Shown piece after piece: positions 9,778 to 22,307 of a stretch of 64,000 nucleotides of DNA (its first letter is position 1; every line of letters begins with the position of its first letter). Origin of the DNA: Epiperipatus broadwayi (Eukaryota; Onychophora; Udeonychophora; Euonychophora; Peripatidae); assembly GCA_028023455.1 (NCBI GenBank), contig JAQFVV010012536.1, positions 2,874,001 through 2,938,000 on the forward strand, given 5' to 3'. The notes beneath the pieces are model-generated. The model worked only from the letters and a program-made list of their open reading frames with translations, did not search any database and was not told where the DNA came from. Made by a program: the position numbers and the translations under genes.

Positions 9778-12518
9778 ATGAATTGTTATTATCAAAATGT
9801 TCGTGGTCTTAGAACTAAGACAATTGATTTTAAATTTGAATTGTTATTAAATGAATATGATATTATCTTTTTAACAGAGACTTGGTTAAAAGAAGAAATT
9901 GATAATATTAGTATATTTGATGATAGGTATTGTGTGTATAGATGTGATAGAAATTATAATTATGAAACAAGAGGAGGTGGTACTTTGATTTCTATTAAAA
10001 AAGACATAAAGCATAAACAGATAATTATTAATGATAATAATATTGAATCTTGTTGGATTGAAGTTAGTTTAAAAAATAAAAATAAAATATTGTTAGGTAC
10101 TATATATCTTCGACCTACTTTGTCAATGAATGATTTAGATGCATATTTAGTTAAGGTTGAGGATATATTGGTGAAATATAAATATGATATTATTATAGTT
10201 GGGGATTTTAATGAAGCTGATTACTCAAGACATAGTAATAAGAATGTTGATAATAGTAAACTTTATAGATTAAAAATTTTTGTTGAGTTGGTTAGTTTAA
10301 TTCAACTTAATAGTATTATTAATTTTAGGGGGGGTATGTTGGATTTATTGTTTAGCACTAAGAATGATTTGAAGTGCAAAGAGGCTGATCAAGCTCTTTT
10401 GCCCCCTGATCCTTATCATCCACCTTTGGAATTTGTAATAGATGGTTCTCATGAACATATAAAGCCTATGGTAAATAGTAAGAGAGATTACAAACATGGT
10501 GACTATTATGGCCTTTATAAAGCTTTTGAGGACATTGATTGGAATGTAATTTTGATGGAAAATGATCCAAATATAGCGGCAAATAATTTTGTTGGTATAG
10601 TTCAAAATTGTCTAGATCAATATATTCCTGTTAGGCATTATTTAAATACTAATAACAAATATCCTAAATGGTTTTCTAGGGAATTGTGTAAGGGCTTAAA
10701 TAGAAAGCACAAATATCATAGGTTATATAAACTAACTAATGATAAAGAATTGTATAAGAAATTTAGTGGTTTGCGTGCTTATACTAAAAATCTTATGAAA
10801 AGAGATTATAATAATAATTTAAATAGAGTTGAAGAAAATTTTAGGAATAATCCACAAATGTTTTGGAATTATATAAAAGATCTTAATATTGTTGGAAGTA
10901 AAAGTTGTAGATATAATGTAATTAGGCCTTCTATGGATGATCTAGTCAATCATTTTACTAATATGTACTTAGATACTTCAAGTAATGATAATATGGTTGA
11001 TATTAAATTTAATAAAGAAAGTTTTTGGAATATAGATGTTAATAAAATTGCAATTCCTGAAGTGTTTACTGCAATTTCTAAACTTAAATCGAAATCTTCT
11101 ATGGGATATGATAATATTCCTAATTTTATTATCAAGGGTTGTGCTGAATGTTTGGTAGCACCATTGCATTATATTATTAATTTATCAATTGAGAAAACTA
11201 TTATTCCTGATATATTTAAGATAGCTAAAATTATACCAATTTTTAAAAAAAGGGGATAGATCTGATTCGGGTAATTATAGACCTATTTCAATTCTGTCAC
11301 CTTTTGCTAGAATTTATGAAAGGTGTATTTATAGTAATATTATTGTAGATATGATTAAGGTATTACCTAGTTATCAGCATGGTTTTTTACCTGGTAGATC
11401 TGCTGAAACTAATTTAATGGTGATATCTGATCATATTGCTCATGCCTTATCTGATCAGAAGCAATTAGATGTTGTATATTTTGATATGACTCAGGCATTG
11501 GACAAAGTTTCATATATTAGACTTTTGTATAAACTTAAAATGTTGGGTGTTAGTCCTCATTTAGTTGAGTGGTTTTCCAATTATTTGAGGGGTCGAAAAT
11601 CTTATGTACATATGGATAAAACTAATTCTCTTTTTTTTGATAATATGATAGGTGTTCCTCAGGGTGGAATATTAGCACCATTGCTTTTTAATGATTTATA
11701 TGTGTGATCTTGATCATAGCATAAAAAATAGTATGATACTTACTTATGCTGATGATTGTAAGTTATTTAAAAGAATTATTACTTATAGTGATCATATTGA
11801 GGTTCAAAAGGATATAGATAGTTTTATTATATGGTGTAGGTATAACAACATGGAGATTAACATTAATAAAACATGCATTGTTTCCTATACTAATAAAACT
11901 GAAAAATCTGTTTATCAATATAAAATTGAGAATGGTGTTATTAAATATAAAGAGACTGTATCTGATTTAGGAATTATATTTTGTAGCAATTTTACTTTTA
12001 ATGCACATATTAAATGTATTATTAATAAAGCATACAGAAAGATGGGCTGTATTTTGAGATATGGGAGAGATTTATCTATTTCCATAAAATATAGGTTACT
12101 TTTTTCTCTTGTTGTTACAGTTTTAGAATATAATTCTTGTATATGGAACTTCAATCTGATTAATATTCAGTCTAAAATATATAATATTGAAAAAAGATTT
12201 AATAAATTAATAATGGGTGAATGTCAAACTGTCAAAACAGTATTGAAAGAAAGGAGAATGTTGAAGGATATGATATTACTGAAAAAGTTGATTGATGGGA
12301 AAATTGATGTCAGTAACTGTATATCAAAAATAGAATTGAAAGTACCTTGTCGCTTATTAAGAGAAATGCAAACTTTCAAGATTAGTATATGTAAAAATAC
12401 TTTCTTTGGTAAATCAGTTATTAATAGATTGCAAATGATATATAATCTAACTTTTAATAATATTGATATTTTTTGCGATCAATTTGTGATGAATGTTAAA
12501 AAACAACTAAATGTATAG
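9778..12518 (+). pseudogene. Copy 3 ORF2: endonuclease + reverse transcriptase, two frameshifts
   Basis: An endonuclease starts the frame (QNVRGLRTKT, LTETWLKEEI, VGDFNEAD, MLDLLFS, DPYHPPLEF), followed by RT motifs (QHGFLPGRSAETNL, GVPQGGILAPLLFN, YADD at 11745-11756). One extra base in the A/G run at 11245-11255 truncates the frame at 11259, and an extra A near 11693 breaks it again. Without those two bases the length would be about 913 codons, close to copy 2. The residue before DKVS is Leu, where copies 1 and 2 have Phe beside the catalytic Asp block. This copy looks inactive. Confidence 0.9.
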
Positions 12519-12699
12519 TTATGAACATATATGTATATATAATTTTATGTATTTAGCTTGTATTTGATTATAATTGTTTTTTTTTTTAAATTTTAATTAT
12601 TATCATTGTTATTATTATTATTTTGTATTTCTGTTAAAGTGTAAATGTTGAAATGCACATAATAAATGGATATTGAATATTGAAATGGATATTGAATAT

Positions 12700-13500
12700 G
12701 TATATACTTTCTTTTCCTCTCATTATTAGCAATAATTTGTCAAAACAAACTCTTTTTTTTTCCAATAAATATATTTTTGCAAACAATAACATTACTAAGG
12801 TTAAGTATCTATACAGATATATCATTATGTTTCTGTTTATTTTTTTTGTTTATTTTTGGGAGATGAAGTTTTAAAATAACTTGCCTCCTGGTTTATGGCT
12901 ACTATAAGTCCATCTCCATCGAGTAAAGGTTTCATTCAATCTCATTAATAATAAATAGAGTTATAAAAAAATATTTTATAAAGATAGCGTAAATCCAACC
13001 AAGTACAAATGGAAACGGGGGATAACCCATTACAATACTGTGGTATACACATCTCATTATTTATTATCCCGCTATAGTTTATAGTGAATAAATAAATAAA
13101 AAATAATTAAAAATCTTGTGTTTTAGTAATTATAGTTTGAGTAAATCTGGAGTGAATAAACAATTTATTTATTAAAATTTAAAATATAAAATGTTTTTAT
13201 TAAGATATAGTGAATGATAGCAATGGCTTTATCAAAGTTGCTGTAGGAGAAACTCATGTTCATGAGTGAATAATAATAATTAAAAAAGGGACTGCATTAT
13301 TGTAGGTTATTAGATGATAGCAACAAGTTCAGAAAGAAGAATGCACTGTCAGTAGAAAATCATGGAGGCAGAGAACATAAACTTCCCTCTTTTAATATTC
13401 TTATGAACAAAATGAAATGAATAATTACCAAATGCTAAGCTAACAAACCACTAGAGTTGTCATGGACTGTAATATTGGCAAAAGTGATAAATAATTAATA
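12700..13500. other. AT-rich intronic DNA, nothing recognised
   Basis: No open frame of note and no clear repeat beyond short A/T runs. It lies inside TKFC intron 3. Confidence 0.5.
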
Positions 13501-13507
13501 AAAATTA

Positions 13508-14028
13508 GTCATATATCACATGACTTAATCTTTTTAAGCTTGTAAATAAAAAACGAGTCGTGCTAATTGATAAATGCCAGCAAGAGAAAGCATTTTAAAA
13601 TCTCTATCTAGAAACCACACCCTAGCCTCAGACCAATGGTTTCATGCTTTGGCACTCCTCAGTGAAGCCCATAGCCAGTATTTATCTAAAAGTTATCTAT
13701 TGAGTGAAAAATCTGAAATTTTCAGACACCTACATGTTTTCAAATCCAGCTATCCAACTCAAATAGTTATATGGGACTGAAAGATCTTCAGCCAAACCAC
13801 ATATTAATAGCCCTAGAAACATGACATTCCTTAAGACTTTAAAACAAAAGACTATAAATAGTCACTAAAAATTAAAGTCATATATCACATGGCCTAATCT
13901 TTTTAAGCTTGTAAATAAAAAAACAATGAGCCATGCTAATTGCTCTAACAATCTTCATTGATAGATGCTAGCAAGAGAAAAGATTTTAAAATCTCTATTT
14001 AGAAATCACACCCTAGCCTCAGACCAAT
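13508..14028. repeat. Family V: two direct partial copies
   Basis: A unit beginning catatatcacatgacttaat at 13510 and running to the cctcagaccaatgg segment at about 13638 recurs at 13877-14028, with about 20 extra bases inside. The first copy continues to about 13700 and carries the hammerhead core listed separately; the second is cut before it. The start also resembles sequence at 37498-37545. Confidence 0.7.
13625..13669 (-). ncRNA. Hammerhead ribozyme-like motif (family V)
   Basis: On the minus strand: stem I GCTTCA, then CTGAGGA (fits CUGANGA), stem II GTGC-CAAA-GCAT, then GAA, stem III ACC-ATT-GGT (3 bp, triloop), cleavage base C after GT, then TGAGGC. The 5' GCTTCA and 3' TGAGGC pair over 6 bp with one G-T wobble. 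All conserved core positions are present, and stem III closes within one molecule. Activity is untested. Confidence 0.7.
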
Positions 14029-14439
14029 GATAAAAGTGATAATTGAATCTCCTTTTTAATTATTAAAATGTTTATGCAACCCTACGTTTGTGCTTGTTAT
14101 GATGGAATGCCTAGGAAAATGTCATGATATAATGGAGTTGAAACCAAGTTATATGCTGAACTTGGTAACAAACACCAATAGACCATTTCTTTTAAATTAT
14201 CTACATAGATAACTTTCACTTGTTAATTATAAAGATTAGAATGGTAATTAGTGATAGATATCTATATAAAAAAAATCTCAATAATATTGATTATTAATGC
14301 AATCTTATTTATATTATTTGATATACGCTTAAATAAATAAAAAAAATCAGGTAAGTCAGGCTTAAATCAATTATTAATACATTATCTAAATTTAAAACAT
14401 AACCAATACTCCATATGATTTAGTTTAAATTATATATAT

Positions 14440-14690
14440 ATGTGCTCTGCGCACAGATAATGAAGCTAGTAAACGTAAGTAAAATTATCAAAAGTTACCG
14501 CCAATCACTTTCGGGACAGTTTATAGTCCCATATTCATGGCTACTTGTGTTTAGTTAAGAACTGTAGTTACAGTTCTAAACACAAGTAGCCATGAATATG
14601 GGACTATAAACTGTCCCGAAAGTGCTTGACAGTAATGTTTGATAATTTTACTTACATTTAATAGCTTCATTATCTGTGCGCAGAGCACAT
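14440..14690. repeat. 251-bp near-perfect foldback (MITE-like)
   Basis: Ends are ATGTGCTCTGCGCACAGATA at 14440 and its complement at 14690. The arms are about 115 bp, nearly identical in reverse complement, and meet at a small palindrome (aactgtagttacagtt, 14566-14581). The inner parts (tttcgggacagtttatag) are more GC-rich than the surroundings. No open frame. It would form a long hairpin if transcribed with the intron. Confidence 0.9.
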
Positions 14691-14739
14691 ATTTATATTG
14701 ATTTCAAACACTAATGAAATAAAGCCTTAACTATTTAAA

Positions 14740-15230
14740 TTATATAATAACCATTATCTTGCATTTGAAAAGATTATTTATTAAATATATAAATTTATCC
14801 AGCACATGCGTAATGGAATAATCAATCCTTAATTATTATTACAGTTTAAAAACATAAATGATATATAAATGAATAACTCATTATATATATTTAATATTTC
14901 ATCTAATAATTATGTATCATAAATTGTAAAAATTTTGCTTGTGTCATTCATTAAAACATAGTAAAAGGAATTGAAAGTAATTATTTAATATCTTCACACT
15001 CTCATTTCCAAATGCTTAAGATTGGCCTATACATATACATTTAGGTTAAAAGATAGAATGGATTTATTCTAGCGTTTCAAAAGACTTTATCTTGTGTTTG
15101 GAAAGGAGAGTATTCATTAAACGTTTAAATTTATCCAGCACATGTGTAGTGAAATTATCCCTCATTATTATTTCAGATTAAAAACATAGTGCTATATAAA
15201 TAAATAACTTGTTATATATGTTTAATAACA
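14740..15230 (+). repeat. Direct repeat of about 150 bp
   Basis: A segment containing aaatttatccagcacatg, followed by taatta and ttaaaaacataa, occurs at about 14755-14905 and again at about 15100-15230, with substitutions. Function unknown. Confidence 0.6.
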
Positions 15231-17760
15231 AAAAGTATTACTTGATTTGAAAGGCATAATACAAGAAAAAAGAATATAAAAATAATAAAATTTCCATTTT
15301 TGGGGTGTGTGAGAGAGACTTTGTATTTATCTTTTTTTGGACTGTATGTGTTAATGATTTTAATTAGAGATCATATTTGGTAATTGTAATCTGGCAGAGA
15401 TAGCTTAGAAATACATACTGACTAATGTTTGATTGCAGTTGTTAAATAAAAAAAGATGTTATTTGTCTTAGCCATATGAGTTAACATTTGCTTTAATAAA
15501 TTTATATTTTATTGTTAATCTAAGTATCTGTTGATTGACCTCTTCCACAAATAGATCATTATAAAAAATTATTTTATTACACAATTTATCTTTTACTATT
15601 AAGATAGCTAATTGTATATCCAATACTATACCTTGTTAGCAAGTAAACCATCACTTAATTGAATTTTATTTTCCTTTTCCTAAACAAAGACACATTTATG
15701 AATTCATTGATGCCTACCAATTTTATGAATTCATTATAGATTAAAATTTCCTTCAACTTCTTGTTATTTGAATTTCTGAATTATATATAATATAATACAC
15801 CATATACACCTTAATTAATTTAAAGCATTAGGCCATCTCTTAATAAGGATCAGGGTTTGAAATCATTAATTTTGTATGAATATTTTTGTTACTGAATGTG
15901 GAGATTTTAAAAAATTATAATATGATATAGTTTTGGAACATGTTCATAGAGAGTGTAGAGGTAAAGGAAATAAAGAAATAAAAAAAATGAAAATTTTTGG
16001 AAGTTATTTCAGTTGTAAAAGGAGGAGAGGTGAGTGTTTTTTAAAAGATAAAAAATTTAAAAATTAAGTGAAATCAAATTATAAGGATATTATGTTAATA
16101 TTATTGTTACTGATTAATGTATAATATATAAGTAATTAAAATAGAAGAAATAAATTAGATTAAAGGGCAAATTTAAAATTTAAATGATTAAAATATGAAG
16201 AAATAAACATAAAAATATAAAATAAAATTTTATATAAAAGAAGTTGAATGAATATAAGTGTGGGATAAAGGGGTTTTAGATTGTAGAGATATTAAAGATC
16301 CATATTTAAGGTAATAGTTGGAGCGTTTGAAATGTTTTTTATTTTTATATTTATATGTATATTTGTATATGTATGTGTGTATATATATATATTGGTATAT
16401 GTATAGATAGGTATTAATTGTATATATTAATTGTATATGTTTAAATGTTGTAGTTCTGATGATGACTGCTGGATAGTTGAAACTGTAGCCAAGAGGAGAT
16501 AAAATAAATCATATGTTAAACTGCATTGTAGAGTGTTAGTTAAGATGTGTATGGTATATTATATTAATTCATTATAGATGCAAATCTAAATCATCATAGA
16601 GCCTTTTGTCTATTAATTTATTCATCTATTTATTGGTTATATTTTTGACTACCTAAATATAGCTCTCATCATTATATTTTGGATAGCACAATTATATAGG
16701 GCATAAGTGGAGAAAACTACTTGGTATATAATATTTTCTATTACATTTATAGTTACCCAAATCCGTAGTGCATTTCTTGAACAATAAGCTTTAATTATCG
16801 TTAATTTGGTTACCCATATTTATGGAATATATTATCAGTATTCTGTTTATACTTGCTATTATATTTATCATTTGTGGTTATCAGAAATAATTTTCATTAC
16901 ATTTGGCTTTATATCCAGTTATTTTCAATTACATTTGCTGCCGAAACCCATTCGGTAGGGCAGCTTTTTATCTAGTTATTATTATTATCCATTACAATAT
17001 ATATATATTGTAGCCTTTCTATTTTTCTACATTATTTCATAAATATGTATAAGTCATTTTTATAGAAAATTTTAAATTTTATACAACAGTTGCTTATAAT
17101 TTACTATTTTTATATCTAAAGTAGATTAAAATGCATTGTTTATTTAATATTAAAGTTAAGATACAGATTATTGTTCAGATGTAAATAAAAGTATATAATC
17201 ATTGAGTTATCTAGTATAATAATGTTAGAGCCATAATCTTAGTGCTAAAAATAAATGGTTTATAATTATTAAGTCTAATCTAAAATTATTATTTAATTAT
17301 CTTAAATTATTTAATTATGATGTAATAATTGTGGTAAGCAATGTGTGTTAATTTATGTGCGCACGTTTTCTTCTTAAAATTAATTAAGTTTACTTTCTTG
17401 TATTTGTATCAATTTTATGTTGCAATTTATTCTTGTATCAAGTTTTAAAATGTATCAAAACTGATTATTATAATTACATAAATAATAGATTTTTAGATTT
17501 CCAAATTTAAGTGTAATAAAAAGTGTTTTGTTTAAAAGTGCATTCAAAGATAGTATTTAAATAAAGTTTAAAATATATTATTTAATAAGATTTATTATTA
17601 AATTATTTTAAAGAAAAAAAAACTAGAAGAAATAATTATTATGTAAATTTTAATGTCTGGATTAATTAACCAATCATGTATTGGTAAAGTAATGATATAA
17701 ATACGGGTGATTAGTTGAGAAAGTCAGTTGTTTATTAAAAATTTTCTTTAAATCAATCAA
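15230..17760. other. AT-rich intron, little recognised; one weak ribozyme-like motif
   Basis: No gene is visible. At 16456-16482 the plus strand reads CTGATGA, a weak hairpin GACT...AGTT, then GAAA. This resembles a hammerhead core, but stems I and III do not form, so I do not call it. A TG/TA-rich microsatellite lies at about 16350-16440. Confidence 0.5.
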
Positions 17761-18289
17761 TAACTGAAATACAGGATTATTATATATCTATATCAATATA
17801 TGTAATATATAGAGCATATGAGCACAGACTTTCACACAACCCACCACTCTCCATTCTATCTCATAACACTGATACACTTGAACACATATATGTTGAAAAG
17901 ATAAATAATCACCAATATACATATTTCATGCTAAACCAGCAATCATCAGTTGGTCTAGATTATCATCTCTACATATATATATATGCAATAAGTGCTCGGA
18001 TATATATTAAGATAGCCAATCTTCATACTTTAATGGACAGGCTTCAATCAACTCCACACTCCAACTCTTCAACCATCCATCCAATTGAAAATATGATGAT
18101 GAAACGCTCAAAGGCCATCCTGAGCCCGAGATTCTCGTCACGCTCTTGTCGGCCTAAAGTCACTCTGACCCCTCATGTACAGGACATAATCCATTTAATA
18201 CATATACGAGGAATGGGCAGACATCTCTACTATATAATAACTGAAATACAGGCTTATTATATACCTATATCAATATTTGTAATATATAT
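17761..18289 (-). repeat. Family W element flanked by a 51-bp direct repeat
   Basis: The family-W body runs from about 17812 to 18238. It is bounded by two imperfect copies of a 51-bp sequence starting taactgaaatacagg (17761-17811 and 18239-18289), with aatcaatcaa outside both. That is long for a target-site duplication and may instead be part of the element. The W core shares caccaatatacatatttc and gcttcaatc blocks with 23578-24062, 33950-34488, 41031-41430, 60555-60745 and 62040-62212. Confidence 0.65.
17912..17965 (-). ncRNA. Hammerhead ribozyme-like motif (family W)
   Basis: Minus strand: CCAA, CTGATGA, stem II TGCTG-GTT-TAGCA with an open base at its foot, GAA, ATATGTAT, A, TTGG. CCAA and TTGG pair as stem I. 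Stem III is a self-complementary-like 8-mer, which would work best between two molecules. The core is intact; stem II has one mismatch. Confidence 0.55.
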
Positions 18290-18299
18290 TGATATATTA

Positions 18300-19049
18300 A
18301 ATCAATCAAGTAAATTTTGAGGAATAAAACTATATTCCTTATAGTTTAAATTTCAATTGTAAATTTATTTAAATTTTATTATTTTGTTAGTAAAGTATTA
18401 ACAGTAATTTATGAAACCATGACGAATAATTTAAGAAGTTATTATACTTGTTTTAATATGGAGTAAAACAAGAAATCTCCCTTGTCACTGTTGCGCAAAA
18501 ACTAAGTAAAAAATACTATGATAATTGATGGAAAGATGTTTCATCAGATAGAAATGCCATTACTCAGAGGACTATGCTGGAGATCATGTTGTTTAGCCCG
18601 AAGAGCAATGCAAAGGATGCATAAGGAATTTATATTTAATCATATTCGTGTGTTATATGTTAAAGAACACTTTTTATTAGTCTTAACAAATAACAATAAT
18701 AAAAATAGACTTTCGTTTGATTAAGCTATTAATACTTTCTATTGGAAATTTATTAAAGACTTTTTCTGAAATTTTATTTATTTTAAGCAAAAAGAGTGAA
18801 TTCTAACTAATAATTTTAGTGAAAATGGATTTATTGTCTATTATTCATTTTATGCGTAATTTGTGTTTTTAGCATAAGGAATATATACCAACCTGAGTGA
18901 GAATTTGTATAATTGTGTAATGTGTTTAAAAAGGACTTTTGCAAATTATTAAAATAATAAATGTGAAATATTCTAAGAAGAATGATAAAAATTATAAATC
19001 GATTATGAATATTATTTAAAATATATACTAACCCAGAAGAGAACTTAAC
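18300..19049. other. AT-rich DNA with a tandem-like unit interrupted by the LTR-like insertion
   Basis: A unit starting atataccaacctgagtgaga (18880) resumes as atatactaacccagaagaga (about 19022). The second unit is interrupted at 19053 and continues at 21222 (gtataatgtatttaaaaaat). No gene was recognised; the frame 18518-18724 has no identifiable domain. Confidence 0.55.
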
Positions 19050-19053
19050 ATAT

Positions 19054-21221
19054 TGTAACGATCCGGAGAAAGCACTTACCGTGATCTGCACTACAGGGCG
19101 CCATCTAGGCATTTGAACCTAGAAAAATTTATAAAGTAGGCAGATACGTAAGTCAAAAAAAAAAATTTTTTTTTTTTTTAATTTTGATCCCGGTCGTTAG
19201 CCCAAGTCACTAGCTCAGGGAGTAGCAGATATTTAATAATATAATATCTTATCTAATTATATTTCAATATTAAAAAATAAATAAAATAAGCCACTGCCAG
19301 TAATTAACATACAAAAATTTATTTACGCACATATATATATATAAAATTTAACATTATTATTTTAGTATGTTTATTTTAGATTTTAATTTGATTTTATAAT
19401 TTAAATTTACATTTTAATTTTTATAATATTATAAGTTTACATTTTAATTAAGTTTGCACAGATGGATTTATGAAAGTTTGTTTTATAATGTTGAGTATAG
19501 ATCGGTTACATAGATTACATGGTTAAAAACATTTCAAAGTAAACATAAACGATCAAAATACAAAATCATTGATACCGTCAATTGCATAGGGAATACAAGA
19601 AACCCAATGGTGTTCATCATAAGACACCGCATTAACACCAATAACTTAAAAGACATCCGAATAAATACATCTTAGATACTCACCGTAAGGTATCAGTATT
19701 TACCGAATGTCTATATATTTTGATCACCTATGAAAACCAAAAACATAATTAACCGGTAATGAACCCATGCAAGCGTCTATACCCAACTTAAATTTAATGC
19801 AATTTTATTTATGGGTGTCGAGTATGAATGGACTACATAGATTTGCATTTGAAAAGAAAATATTCAATCCTTGTTTAACCTTAGGCCAAAGGTTCGCAGT
19901 CAAACCAAACTTCAATCCATCTGATATATCGATGTGTTCAATGTAATACGAATACGGCAGCACAATTAGGTTAAGAGAAGAAACTGCTTCTCGTCAGATA
20001 GGAATATTACATCTATCAGACAAGAAGAGCAATAAAAAAAAACTCCATCGAAAGGAACAGCGTTCTACGTCTTATAATCCCTTCCATAGGCAAAACGGAA
20101 GTGTGCGGCATATAATAGCGATTCTGCCCATAGTGAATCTCGTACTACATCTACTAATTACACCAATATATCCAATCCATTGACCTAATTCAACTACGAA
20201 ACGAATAACCTAAGATTACCCTCCCCTAATATAACTTTACAAATCTATATAGCCATTCACGCCCGACTTAAGTTTAATATTTATATAACTAGTTTAATGA
20301 AAAACAGAAATCATAATAAAACTTAAAGAACAAATAAATAAATAAATGGAAATGATTTTACAAAAGAAATACATTAAATAAAATTATAACTAATTAATAA
20401 CTAACGTTGGTCAGATAGGATTCTATTTGTATTATTTAAATACGGAAAGTTTTTAATTTAATGTTCATTAATTATAAAGTTCTTACGGTTTTAAACAGTT
20501 CATCTTTATCTGTTGCTTGCCATTTGAACGTGAATTCCCATGCCGTCCAAAAAAGATTGGTATTCTGTTGGCCATTTTATTCATCCGGAGGTTTTTTACT
20601 CCAGCTGGTCCTCAATGTAGAAAACGATAGTTTATTTCTCTTTCTTCCTAGCAGAACTGAAGGGATTGAAGAGTGCGTCCTTTCAATCCCTTCTCCTTCA
20701 ACTCTGCACTAACACATATCTGTCCACTCGTAATAACCAACTAACTCTTTTATTTTCAAACCTTTCCTTTTATAATAATTTTGTGGATTAACTCAACATT
20801 ACGTCATGATGGTGAAAACCTTTTCATTGAGGTCCGATTTCCCGATGGATTTCTTTCATTTGCTAAAAGTTTCTATTGTTTTCCTATCTGACCAATGCTT
20901 ATACATTTAAATGCCCAAAGGCTAGTTTACTAATTAAAATAATCATTTCCATTTTACAAAAGATTAATTAATTTGTTTTCAAACTTAAACATATATTTTT
21001 ATCTCTAAATCTTTTCTGAAAATTTAGTTTTAAACTACTCTTTTTTTAATAAAGTTTTATTTTAATAAATATTTATCTGTGCGATTTTATATATATGCGA
21101 GTTTAAGATGATTTTTTAATTTTCAGTTTTTAATTCTTAAAAAAGAATTTTTTATTGGCGAACTTTTTTTTTTTATGTTTACTAATAAAAAATAATGTAA
21201 TGTACATATGTGCCCGTTACA
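19054..21221. mobile_element. 2.17-kb insertion with LTR-like ends (solo LTR?) and 4-bp target duplication
   Basis: Begins TGTAACGATCCGG and ends GCCCGTTACA, the TG...CA inverted termini common in Ty3/Gypsy LTRs. ATAT flanks it on both sides (19050-19053 and 21222-21225). Removing it restores a tandem unit with 18880-19020, which supports a clean insertion. Base composition is less AT-rich than the surroundings. No protease, RT or integrase is seen; the frame at 20461-20712 is unrecognised. A 12-bp perfect hairpin lies at 20659-20693. Alternatively it is a non-autonomous DNA element with short inverted ends. Confidence 0.65.
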
Positions 21222-21431
21222 ATATGTATAATGTATTTAAAAAATATTATGGCAAGTTATTAATATGTAAATTTGAATACTTGTGAGAAGAATTACAAAA
21301 TTAGATAAAATTACTAGTGAGATTGTTAAAAATTATTTGTAATGCTTTTACATGAAAAATGTGGAGATTTTGTTTTAACTGAAATAATTTTGCAGTAGGC
21401 TATTAAAGGTGGACTGAAGAAGAAACTTTTA

Positions 21432-21514
21432 GTCAAGCGTTGGTGGTCGAGAGGTCAGCACACTGCCTTACAAGCAGTTGTCTCAGGTTAGTGGGTTCGC
21501 TTCCCGGCTGATAA
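21432..21514 (+). mobile_element. tRNA-Gly-like retropseudogene / minimal SINE with 15-bp target duplication
   Basis: The 83-nt insert is a tRNA-like sequence starting GTCAAGCGTTGGTGGTCGAG. It has an A-box-like tggtcgagaggtcagc, an anticodon-arm hairpin CTGC-CTTACAA-GCAG and a B-box-like gggttcgcttccc. A perfect 15-bp repeat, aagaagaaactttta, flanks it (21417-21431 and 21515-21529), as LINE-mobilised elements show. It resembles tRNA-Gly(TCC) in head and stem but has TAC at the anticodon position and an extra ggttag segment before the T arm. Relatives: 40300, 44075, 45593, 50780, 54592 (minus). Confidence 0.85.
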
Positions 21515-21539
21515 AAGAAGAAACTTTTAAAAATGTGAT

Positions 21540-22300
21540 AATTGTTAGATTTATTAGGTAATGCTTATTATTAATTTTAGTGGAATTTGCTTCGTCAGTG
21601 GTATAATAAGAATGAACTTTATTATAAGTACTTTTATGCATTATTGAGGTCTAACATGTTTTTGGATTTGTCTTTAATATTATTGTATTTACACTGCATG
21701 GAGTTGTGTAAGAACATGAAGGAGAGAGGCAAAAAATTTCTCTAGGTAAGTGAACATTGTTGTCATGGTGACAGGCATTTCCCAAAGCTTTAGCATGAAG
21801 AATGAAAGAAAACTTATTATTATTATTTTTGTCTTAGTTAAGGAAATATACTGTAATTAATTTAATATTCATATGCACCAGTATTATTAAGATGTAGTTT
21901 GAAGATTTATATAATATTTAATAATTTTATATTTAATATTTGGCATAAAAAAGGGAAGAAAAATTAACATTTTTCTTTTATTAATAATAAGTTTATAATA
22001 TCATGGAATTAAGTCAACTAGAAGATCGCCATAATAATCATAGAAATATGATTAAGGTAAATTTTATTTAATATATTAAATTTCAATATTGTTATATATT
22101 AATGCAATTGCTAAATCGGATAAATTGAATATTATATTTATTCTGTTTATTCATGTTAAAATAATTTTTTTCATAGGTATGAATATAAATGTTATAAGCT
22201 GTATTCGTTTAGATACTATGTGAATAATTAATCTCTGAATCATTTTACAAATAATTAAATGAATGTATTTATCATATGTTAAACATCTGAAATTATTTTC
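21540..22300. other. No gene recognised
   Basis: AT-rich intron sequence without domain-bearing frames or clear repeats. Confidence 0.5.
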
Positions 22301-22307
22301 TTGTACT

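Larger units (their letters stand above)
8340..12699 (+). mobile_element. Non-LTR retrotransposon copy 3, near full length
   Basis: Contains an ORF1 with a PHD finger (8351-9771, in two frames), ORF2 (9778-12518, two frameshifts) and a 3' UTR ending in repeats of atggatattgaat. The 5' boundary is not defined by this sequence; I placed it just before ORF1. Unlike copies 1 and 2 it is not in an ATT repeat. It is very close in sequence to copy 1. Confidence 0.85.

Noticed and set aside
16456-16482. CTGATGA...GAAA as a hammerhead
   Set aside because: Stem II is weak and neither stem I nor stem III can be drawn; kept only as a note.
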